Positions 46,901 to 58,049 of a stretch of DNA of 64,000 nucleotides are shown one piece after another. The stretch covers positions 51,001 to 115,000 of the forward strand of contig NW_026729285.1 in NCBI RefSeq assembly GCF_030272615.1, read 5' to 3'. The DNA is from Cryptomeria japonica (lineage: Eukaryota > Streptophyta > Pinopsida > Cupressales > Cupressaceae). Below the pieces are notes generated by a model that had not been told where the DNA came from, ran no database searches, and saw nothing but the letters and a program-made list of their open reading frames with translations. Position numbers and translations under genes: made by a program. Numbering within the stretch: the first letter of the stretch is position 1; each line of letters begins with the position of its first letter.

Positions 46901-48139
46901 GTATTCTCAAGTCAATCATAATGAGAATTTAAAGATTATGAAATGATATGACCTCTATGTATTTATTAAATTTGTACACTACTAATTAATAATGTTTAGT
47001 ATGGCACCAACACTTGATAAAAAATAATTATCATTATGGTATGATTAGACTAAATTTAATAGCTTATGCTTAATGAATATTCATGGTTTAAAGTGATATT
47101 AGAGATCTCATATATAAGAGGAGAGAATGAAGTCTCTTTAATATTAATGTGCAAATTATGAAGCATTTGATTTCTCAAGGAGATATCATGTAGGTAGGAT
47201 CATCATGAATGAACCCATCAAGGTTTAGGTCTAGGTCTAGTGATGACCCTAATCTTGAGAGTTTGCCACTTCCACGCATAAGCATAAAAATCACGATGTT
47301 GAGTTGACAATACCAAGGTGAATGGAAAAGTTATGATGTCAACACTTCTAAGCTAAAGGGAGAAAACTTGGTTGATTGAATTGATAATTGTTGCTAATCG
47401 AATTAAGAAATATTATGAGTGAAATAAGAATTTTACATAGAGTCCAAAAGGCTCGAAAACTATGAGAAGAGTATATATTGAATTTGAATAAGCAAGGGGT
47501 TTCCTTCCAAATACGTGTCAATTTGCTGCATTCACTATTCATAATATTTAATCACAGTAATAGATTTGGCCGCATTGTTGCTTTGTTGTACAATTTTTTG
47601 AATTCACTCATTGCTCAGTCAAGAAAGTCATTTACCTTTTTCAATTTATTACGTGATGGAAAGTATTTATTGTTCATTTTAATAGATGAAACATTGTTTC
47701 CACCATGAACGATTGTTTCTAAGGTACCATAATGTTTATGTGTGTTGGGAAAGGATTGATAATTTTTATTCCTTTTTTACATCATTTTCTTTGAACTTGT
47801 TTCGTTTTTTCTTACATTTTCGTTAGATTATTTCTTTTTTCCTATGTTTTTTTCTCACATTGTCCTTAAATTATTTCCTTTTCCCTACATTTTCCCTTCT
47901 TACGTGACGTTTTTATAATTTTGGTAATTAATTATTTTTTAATATATTTTTTTAACTTAAAAAACTTTAACATATATGTTCTTCAAGGTTGTCTAATACC
48001 TTTTTGTTTTATATACAATTATTTTATTAAAAATAAATAAATTTCTATATTCAATTTTTTTAATGTTTAATTTATATTTTTTTTGTATTTGTTAATGTCA
48101 TTGATATTTTTTTGGGTGTTTTTATTTTATTACTTTTTT

Positions 48140-48560
48140 CTCCTTGTGTTCCATTTCTTGTTTGAAACTTCGAAAGATATTCTAACTTGAGAACTTTGTG
48201 TAAATAGATAGTTTGACATTATTTAAAATCAAATTTCTACCTATAAGTGATGGAAATATTTGTGCAAATTCATTTTTCACCATTAGCAATACTCCAATTT
48301 TGCGCGGGCTTGGAATTTTCTTTTGTTAGACATCATTTTAACTGTCTTGTCCAATCAATATAGTGCGGTTGCATTTGAAGTTAAATCCACATGACTTTGT
48401 TTAATCGTCAATTAGTTATGCTATATTTTTATCAATTAATATATAGCTTTTCAAATGGCTGTGAATATTTAATACTAAAATTTACAATGGCCATGGAATT
48501 AAAGAAGAGGGTTGCCTTCTGGATTGCAAAAAGTTTCACCTAAACTTGCTTTATCATATT
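48140..48560. repeat. Repeat S, copy S3, with no NLR attached
   Basis: Similar to S1 over about 500 bp, including TTGAAACTT, AACTTTGTGTA, the CCAATCA-ATAGTGCGGTTGC block and the final AAAAGTTTCACCTAAACTTGCTTTAT. The bases after the shared end (CATATTTCCC) match neither NLR relic. Confidence 0.7.
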
Positions 48561-50840
<2,280 letters not shown>

Positions 50841-50990
50841 TAACCCCATCCCATCACTCTCTCTCTCTCCCTTTTCCACCCTCTCTCTCCCTCTCTCTCC
50901 CTCTCCACCCTCTCCCTCCATCCCTCTCTCTCTCCCTCTCCCCCTCTCCCTCCTCACTCTTTCCCTCCCCCTACCCCCTTTATCTCCCTT
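50841..50990. repeat. CT/CCCT-rich microsatellite
   Basis: Mixed CTCTCC and CCCTCT words; paired with the tract at 51391-51890 on the other side of an unidentified open frame. Confidence 0.9.
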
Positions 50991-51252
50991 TATATTGTTG
51001 TATTGCAATTAGGTCTGTCATGTAGTGGTCACCATTTGGATGAATAGTAGACCTAATAATCCCAAGGTCCACAACTTGAGCAACAAAGGCTATTCTTTCC
51101 TTGATATTCTTATCATTTGAATCAGTGTACAAAACCCATTGTGCATCATCCCTCAACCACACTCCTATCGTTGGGCTTTGGGAAATCTTTTGTAATGCAC
51201 ATTTTTTCTTTCTATTTTGTTCCCCTGCAATTCTCAAAATACTAAGAGCCAC
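50980..51252 (-). other. Unidentified minus-strand open frame (90 codons) between CT tracts
   Basis: Non-repetitive reading with ordinary amino-acid balance, including SQSPTIGVWLRDDAQWVLY and RIAFVAQVVDLGIIR, followed by HPNGDHYMTDLIA. I do not recognise the family. Its composition is more protein-like than surrounding frames, so it may be a captured exon or part of an unknown transposon. No splice context was established. Confidence 0.35.
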
Positions 51253-51390
51253 ACGATAGAGTTATTTCCAAGCTGACAATCTAGCTAATAGTCTCAAATA
51301 AATATTCTCACATTTTTCAGTCATGTCAAATAAATAAGAGTTATTTAAAATATTTGTGTATAGATATTTTAGTAATGATAATTAAAATTT

Positions 51391-51453
51391 AATGTCTCTC
51401 TCTCCCTCTCTCCCTTTTCCATCCTCTCTTTCACTCTCCCTCTCTCCCTTTTC

Positions 51454-51520
<67 letters not shown>

Positions 51521-51890
51521 TTCCATTCTCTCTCTCCCTCCCTCCCTTTTCCACCCTCTCCCTCCCTTTTCCATTCTCTCTCTCCCTACCTCTCCCTCCA
51601 TCCCTCTCCTTCTCCCATTCTCTATCTCCCTCTCTCCCACTCTCTCTCACTCTCTCTCTCACTCTCTCCCTCTCTCCCTTTCTCGGTCCCTCTCCCTCCA
51701 TCCCTTTTCCACCCTCTCCCTCTCTCCCTTTTCTATTCTCTCTCTCTCCCTCCCTCTCCCTCCCTCTCCCTCTCTCTCCCTCTCCCTCTCACCCTCCCTC
51801 TCTCTCCCTCTCCCCCTCTCCATCCCACTCCCTCCCCCTCTCCCTCTCCCTGCCTCTCTCCCTCTCCCTCCCTCCCTTTTCCTTCACATT
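51391..51890. repeat. CT-rich compound microsatellite
   Basis: About 500 bp of TCTCTC, CCCTCC and CCTTTTCC words. Coding-looking frames here are artefacts. Confidence 0.95.
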
Positions 51891-52149
51891 TTATTTACTA
51901 CAAAAAGTGTGTGCGAGGTACTGGGACTATTAGTTCGTTGGTTTGCTAAACATTTTTAAGGCCTGACAGCACATACGGGGTCTTTATATGTTAAAAGCCC
52001 ATACGAGGTACCAAGAATATTAATGTTAGTCTACAAATATTTTTAGTGGCTAACAGCGTGTACGCGGTACTGGACATTTTTAGAATTTTATTGAGGCTAG
52101 ACATGGTAAGGGAGAGCACGATGGTGCAGAAGCATGAGTAAAAAGAGTC

Positions 52150-52530
52150 CTATCTAGAGAATAAATGAAGTATGAAGGTAGTGATGAGTTGATAGATGCA
52201 GAAATAATTGTGCGATGGTGTAACTCTATGATGGGTCCAGGTAATCTAGGTACATCAATGGTTCATAGATATTTTTGGTTGATCACTAAATCTAACATTG
52301 AAAACTATCTATATTGTTGTACAGTTGCAGGATCGAGTGACATGCACTCATTTGTGAGTTTAAATGCAAGTTCCCTAGTAATTTATATGAGATAGATGGT
52401 ATGGTTTTTCTCTTCGTACATGTATTTTTGTGGGAATAATTTGAATCAAAAGAGTGGGTTGACAAATGGTCTTGTAGACCATTGGTTCCCATTGATACAT
52501 ATCAGATTCCCAAAGTACTACATTTGAGCC
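52150..52530 (+). pseudogene. Unidentified reading frame inside the candidate transposon, part 1
   Basis: The + strand reads MKYEGSDELIDAEIIVRWCN then SMMGPGNLGTSMVHRYFW and continues after one TAG (52390) with MVWFFSSYMYFCGNN. Composition is protein-like. I do not recognise the family. Located just inside the left subterminal repeats, it is probably transposon-encoded. Confidence 0.4.
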
Positions 52531-52680
52531 AGATGGAGACATCAATGGATTTTGACCATGTATCCAACCTAGTGGATTCAGGTGATTTTTTGAGTTAATT
52601 TTTTTTGCAAGTATTCTTTTTGGTTCATTTTGTTGTACATCACACTTTATTTTTGGTATTAATTATCACTTTATAAAATG

Positions 52681-53068
52681 CAGGTCATTTGTATTTAGTT
52701 GTTGTAGAAGAGAACAATGAAGAAGGAACAGATTAATTTGTGTGTTGCTGTGTTGAGCCTAAAAGAAAATTGACAATCACAATCGTTGATGGAGAGGGTA
52801 TTGAGTACCCAATAGGGTTTGTTGTTGTGACATGAACATGGCTTAGGAGATACCCTATCAATAATTTTGATGTTTGGTTGTTCGAGGACTTTGAAATACA
52901 TAGACATATTCTTCATTTCTCTAACCTTGTTGTTGCATCAAATATTCATTTGATGAAGTATCATGGAAGACCTCATAACAAGATTTTATGGAAAGTTCAT
53001 GAATTTGACCATGAAGCAATACTTGACACAATACGGGTTAGAGCCGATCATGAAGGGTCACTTGATTG
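52681..53068 (+). pseudogene. Unidentified reading frame inside the candidate transposon, part 2
   Basis: Starts after an AG acceptor (GCAG at 52681-52684) and reads GHLYLVVVEENNEEGTD, stop, then EPKRKLTITIVDGEGIEYP, stop, then NNFDVWLFEDFEIHRHILHF and HGRPHNKILWKVHEFDHEA. Two or three single stops interrupt an otherwise steady frame of about 125 codons, so this looks like one decayed exon. Family unknown; it may belong with part 1. Confidence 0.45.
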
Positions 53069-53424
53069 ATTCTACGGTTCATAGTAGAATGATTTTGAGA
53101 ATTTTGTATATATCATTGACAAAGTGTTCTATATTCATTTTTTGTATATATAATTGCCCATGAGCTGATTTGTACATGTTTAGGGGCATAATTTTGTATA
53201 TTTAAATGGACATGAGCTGATTTGTACATATTTAGATGCCAAATTTTGTATATTAAAATGGCGATGAACTGAATCACACATATTTAAATACCAAATTTTA
53301 TATAAAATCCCATGAGATGATTTGTAACACCTTTTTTGTATATTTAAATAGCCAAGAGTTTATTTGTCCATATTTAGAGGCAAATTTTTGAATAATATGT
53401 GACACAGTTTTGTGACATATTTAG

Positions 53425-53461
53425 AGAGAGAGAGAGAAGGAGGGAAGGGGGGAGAGGGAGA

Positions 53462-53525
<64 letters not shown>

Positions 53526-53830
53526 AAAGGAGGGAGAGTAAGAGAGAAGGAGGGAAGGAGGGAAAGGGAGAGAGAGAGAGAGGGGGGAAGGGAGGGAGAG
53601 GTAGAGGGAGGGAGGGAGAGAGGGGAAGGAGGGAGAGGAAGAGATAAAGGAGGGGAGGAGGGAGAGAAAGAGACAGAGAGAGTGAGGGAAGGAGGGATAG
53701 GGAGAGAGAAGGAGAGAGAGAGGGGGGAGGGAAGGTAGAGAGAGGGAGAGAGGTAGAGGGAGGGAGAGAGGGAGAGAAGAGGGGGGAGGGAGGGAGAGAA
53801 GAAGGGGTATGGAGGAAGGGAGAGGGAGAG

Positions 53831-53861
<31 letters not shown>

Positions 53862-53971
53862 AGAGAGAGAAGAAGGGCTATGGAGGAAGGGAGAGGGAGA
53901 AAGAGAGAGGGGGGAGAGATGGAGAGGGAGAGAGAGAGGGGGAGAGTAGGGGGAGTGAGAGAGGAGGGAAG

Positions 53972-54035
<64 letters not shown>

Positions 54036-54115
54036 GGGGGGGGAGGGAGGGAGAGATAGAGGGAGAGGGAGAGGGAGAGAGGGAGAGAAGAAGAAGGGGG
54101 GAGGGAGAGGAAGAG
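53425..54115. repeat. GA/GGGA-rich compound microsatellite
   Basis: About 690 bp of GAGAGA, GGGAGG and AAGGAGG words with pure GA runs at about 53466-53521 and 53976-54032. Open frames are artefacts. Confidence 0.96.
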
Positions 54116-54806
54116 AGATCGAATCTAGGGCACAATATGACCCCTAACAACATCTAAGGGATCATAGAGTGTCCTAAGTGGTCATATGACACTATATTAT
54201 CCCTAAGCACACTATAGAACCTATAATAACACTAAATAGTGTCCTAAGGGGTCATAGAACACCATATGACCTTTTAGAACACCATATGGTGTTGTTATGG
54301 GTCATTGGTGTTCTAAGGGCTCATATGGCATCCTATGACCCCTTAGGACACCATATGGTGTTGTTATGGGTCGTATGGTATCTTAAGGGGTCATATGGTG
54401 TCCTAAGGGGTCACAAGACACCATATGACCTCTTAGGAAACAATATGACCTCTAATGACACCTAAGGGGTGATATGGTGGGCTAAAAAAATGATATATTA
54501 AATTTAAAGTTATGAATAAAACATCATATAATAGAACAATAGTAGTTTAGTTTTGATATAGCTAAGTTAGACCATTGTCAGCATAAGAGAGACTCCAAGT
54601 GAACAAAAAATGAGGCTTTGCTAAAAAGCAAGTGTAAGAGCTTGACCTAACCCTAAGAGTACTGCCTAAGTTCTAAAACATATGATGCTATTAAATTTGC
54701 AAGGTTATAGGAATGATCTCGATTGTGACTATAGGAATTACAAAAGAAGAGAATGAGGGAGGGAGAGAAGAAGAGAAAGAGGGATGGGGTATGCAGGAAG
54801 CAATAA

Positions 54807-54853
<47 letters not shown>

Positions 54854-55590
54854 GTATGGAGGAAGGGAGAAGGGGAGAGAAAGAGAGAGAGAGAGAGAGG
54901 GAGAGGGAGAGAGGGAGAGAAGGAGTAGGAAGGGAGAGGAAGAGAGATCGAATCCAAGACATAATATGACCCTTAGAACACAATATGACACCTAACAATA
55001 TCTAAGGTGTCATAGGGTGTCCTAAGGGGTCATATGACACTATATTATTCCTTAGCACACCATAGGACCTATAACAACACCAAATAGTGTCCTAAGGAGT
55101 CATAGAACACCATATGACCATTTAGAACACCATATGGTGTTGTTATGGGTCATTGGTGTCCTGAGGTGTCATATGGCATCCTATGACCCCTTAGGATAAC
55201 ATATGGTGTTGTTATGGGTCGTATGGTGTCTTAAGTGGTCATATGGTGTCCTAAGGGGTCACAGGACACCATATACTCTCTTAGGAAACAATATGACCTC
55301 TAATGACACCTAAGGGGTCATATGGTGGGCTAATAAAATGATATATTAAATTTAAAGTTATGAATAGAACATCATACAATAGAACATCAGTAGTTTAGTT
55401 TTGATATAGCTAAGTTAGACCATTGTCAGCATAAGAGAGACTCCAAGCGAACAAACAATGAGGCTTCGCTAAAAAGCAAGTGTAAGAGCTTGACCTAACC
55501 CTAATACTACTACCTAAGTTCTAAAACATATGATGCTATTAAATTTGTAAGGTTATAGGATTGATCTTGATTATGACTATAGGAATTACA
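54111..55590. repeat. Two-copy tandem duplication (about 830-850-bp period) with a dyad-symmetric minisatellite
   Basis: Copy 1 (54111-54742) and copy 2 (54940-55590) share the order: GA tract, short-repeat array, ATGATATATTAAATTT segment, then GACCTAACCCTAA and ATAGGAATTACA. The array (about 54128-54480 and 54965-55325) is built from a 20-25-bp word, GGTCATATGGTGTCCTAAGG-like, and its own reverse complement, alternating. The spacer between copies is a second GA tract. Confidence 0.9.
54755..54945. repeat. GA-rich microsatellite between the duplicated blocks
   Basis: Pure GA at about 54810-54850 plus GGGAGA words; belongs to the duplicated unit. Confidence 0.93.
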
Positions 55591-56100
55591 CACTTGATTT
55601 CTTTCATGGGTATGTACCGTTCCAAGTTGTTTGATAAGTGATGATCATCATATACTACCACTGCCATGCATACAACAAACTTTAATTTCTTTAGGTGACA
55701 GGCATTGTGTAACAACATGGGAACTCTTGCATACCCACCACTATCATTCTCCAGGACATCATCTATGCTACTCTCCCTCTTTCTCTTCCTATCGGTTGTT
55801 TCCTTCTGAAAAACATATTGCAGGTACTCTAACTCATCATGTTGCTTTGTTGACACTATTTTCCACATCTGCTCAGCTCATTAAAAACACATTTGAGAAG
55901 AATATTGCTACAGGTTTCCTTGTTTGTCACGGTAATGCACCTGTGGTTCAATTTCAAACCCTATTCCTCCTATTCAATATACACACACAAATCCATCAGT
56001 CAATTTTCTTAGGAGAGCATACATGATAATAATCAAAGAGGAAAGTTGCTGACAAGAAATAAATTCACTTACTTCTATAGAAGTGCAAACACAGTTGCAT
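55591..56100. other. Unique sequence, no gene recognised
   Basis: A + strand frame covers about 55631-56026 with no identifiable domain. No start context or splice support was found, so I do not call it a gene. Confidence 0.35.
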
Positions 56101-56103
56101 TGG

Positions 56104-56161
56104 GTATGGAGGGAGGGAGAGAAAAAGAGAAAGAGGGATGGGTTATGGAGTTATGGAGAAG

Positions 56162-56247
<86 letters not shown>

Positions 56248-56351
56248 TGGGGTATGGAGGAAGGGAGAAGGGGAGAGAGGGAGGGATGGGGTATGGAGGA
56301 AGAGAGAAGGGGAGGGAGGAAGGGAGAGAGAGAGGGATGGGGTATGGAGGA

Positions 56352-56398
<47 letters not shown>

Positions 56399-56399
56399 A
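56104..56399. repeat. GA/GGGATGG-rich microsatellite
   Basis: A pure GA run at about 56165-56244, then repeated GATGGGGTATGGAGGAAGGGAGA-like words and a final G-run. Confidence 0.95.
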
Positions 56400-56429
56400 C
56401 CTTATATGCATTTGAGAGGGGGAGACAAT

Positions 56430-56690
56430 ACATTTATGTGTATATATATAGTTAATATATTATATATTATTATATACATATATATATTATATATTATTAT
56501 GTACATATATATATTATATATTATTATATACATATATATATTATATATTATTATGTACATATATATATTATATATTATATGTATATACACATATTTTATA
56601 TACAATATCATATTATACACATACTATATATTACATATATTATATGTATATACACACATTATATATACAATATCATATCATACAATAGTC
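56430..56690. repeat. AT-rich tandem repeats with alternating 27-bp units
   Basis: About four 27-bp units (56456-56580) alternate between a TATATAC and a TATGTAC version, giving a 54-bp higher-order unit. A second repeat with about 68-bp period (TTATATGTATATACACA) follows at about 56570-56680. Confidence 0.8.
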
Positions 56691-57589
56691 CGCGTACGTG
56701 TTGTTTATAGTAAAAAGAGCATGTACACGCTGTTTATAGTAAAACGACCGCATATGCACTTCTTACACCATAAGTACCCTATACACGCTTTTGACTTTTT
56801 AGGCTTGGAAATAGGCCTGGATGACAAAATTGCAGTTTGGAAGTTTGATTTCCCTCTATTTCTCTCATTTTTGACGTGTTTTATTTTATCAACTTGGTTT
56901 ATCGACTTTGTCATCATCAAGTTTACACTTCATCAAGTGGGTATTTCTAAAATTGCCACCATATTTTCACCCATCTTCTCAGTTTTCTAACCATATAATT
57001 TTTTTAAAATTTGAACAACAATAACATATTGTTATTGAATTTCTTTTACCAATGTCTCCATAGTTCTCATAGACATAGGTGCACCATTTTTTTAATAACT
57101 TTTCATATACTTATCCAAATTTTAAAAACTTTATATATTATTGTAGTCCACTTGATTCTTTACAATTTAAAAAAAAATTGTATTTTCAATTTGTTTAGTG
57201 CAACTTATGCTTTGTGCATGAACAGGTACCTAATTTTCAGGATGTGCTCAATTGGAAAAATCATTAAAAAAAATACTCAACAAAAAATTACAAAAAAGTA
57301 CACATCTTCTAGTGATCACTCTTAACTATCTTTTTGCCAAAGGATTTGTCAAAATACTAAATCTAACTATGACTTTTTTGATGCGTACGTCAGACATTGT
57401 GTTATGTTTTTCAGAAAAAATCCGAGTCTTTTTTTCGTGCGCGAAGGATTTGACCCCCTTAATCTTATCCAATTTTGAAAATTTTTAGTAGTTTGGAAAC
57501 TAGATTCAGAGTACTACAATTTTTGTTCTTTGATTATCTTCATATCTTAAGTGGATGACTTTCAAATTTTGCCTCCAAGTTTAGGTTCA

Positions 57590-57655
57590 CCTGATTTCAG
57601 AAAAAAAGTGTCCACTTATACCCCTTTTTTACCACCATCTTTGTGCACTTACCCT
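57590..57655. repeat. Short direct repeat, copy 1 (partner 60955-61008)
   Basis: GTGTCCACTT, an AT- and C-rich middle, then CCATCTTTGTGCACTTACCC. The last 20 bases are identical in the partner, in the same orientation 3.35 kb away. Confidence 0.8.
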
Positions 57656-57937
57656 TATATTCATATTGTTGATTACAAAGGAAAATATTCATTTAACTTT
57701 ATAAAAGGGCAGCCACCAAATACAACGAATACACAATACTGAACTCAATACAAGGGGTTTTGTAGTGTTAATTCAACATTTTATAAAGTTTATCAAATCA
57801 TATTCCACAATTGCAATGTTTAATATTATAGATTTTCGTTGTTTATATTCATATTTTTTATTACATAGGCAAATAATCATTTAACTTTATTAAAGGCTAG
57901 TCACCAAATACAACGAATACACAATAATGAACTCAAT
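57655..57937. repeat. Two copies of a 95-bp sequence, 187-bp period
   Basis: TTATATTCATATT through AATACACAATA-TGAACTCAATAC at 57655-57750 recurs at 57842-57937 with about 12 differences by eye. It lies at the 3' side of the minus-strand gene at 58050-60673. Confidence 0.8.
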
Positions 57938-58049
57938 ACACATTTATTGGATCAAATATCAACATTAATATATATCAAAAAGGGCATGTCCAAATCAATA
58001 TACAATAAAAACATAGAATATATCTACATGCATTGGTCATTCAATGACC

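Larger units (their letters stand above)
44931..48139. other. AT-rich intergenic stretch with LTR-element remnants
   Basis: No gene recognised. A CTTCTTCT-rich segment at about 45220-45370 would encode Glu/Lys-rich protein on the minus strand, and a primer-binding-site remnant lies at 45951. Two similar blocks of about 95 bp occur near 46515 and 46610 (GAGGATAGACCCC and GAGGATGGACCTC), followed by a minisatellite at 46732-46900. The last kilobase is very AT-rich. Confidence 0.5.
51896..56815. mobile_element. Candidate DNA transposon defined by inverted subterminal repeats
   Basis: Four copies of a GYRYACGNGGTAC-like motif lie in direct orientation at 51907-51925, 51968-51984, 51997-52015 and 52055-52075. 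Four related copies lie in the opposite orientation at 56691-56707, 56719-56737, 56746-56763 and 56771-56792. Clustered subterminal motifs facing inward from both ends are characteristic of CACTA elements. The left end reads TACTACAAAAAGTG, near the CACTA type, but no matching right terminus or duplication was confirmed. The interior holds decayed + strand reading frames, GA tracts and a duplicated minisatellite. Another partial motif group is at 60788-60920. Confidence 0.5.

Noticed and set aside
53399-54153. Open frames of Arg-Glu-Gly or Ser-Leu-Pro repeats, also at 51369-51949, 54653-54998 and 56046-56455
   Set aside because: All lie in GA or CT microsatellites and show only repeat-encoded residues.
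57755-57767. TTTTGTAGTG resembling a CACTA right terminus
   Set aside because: It matches only 10 bases of the left end at 51896, has no matching 3-bp target duplication, and lies within a locally duplicated segment whose other copy lacks it.
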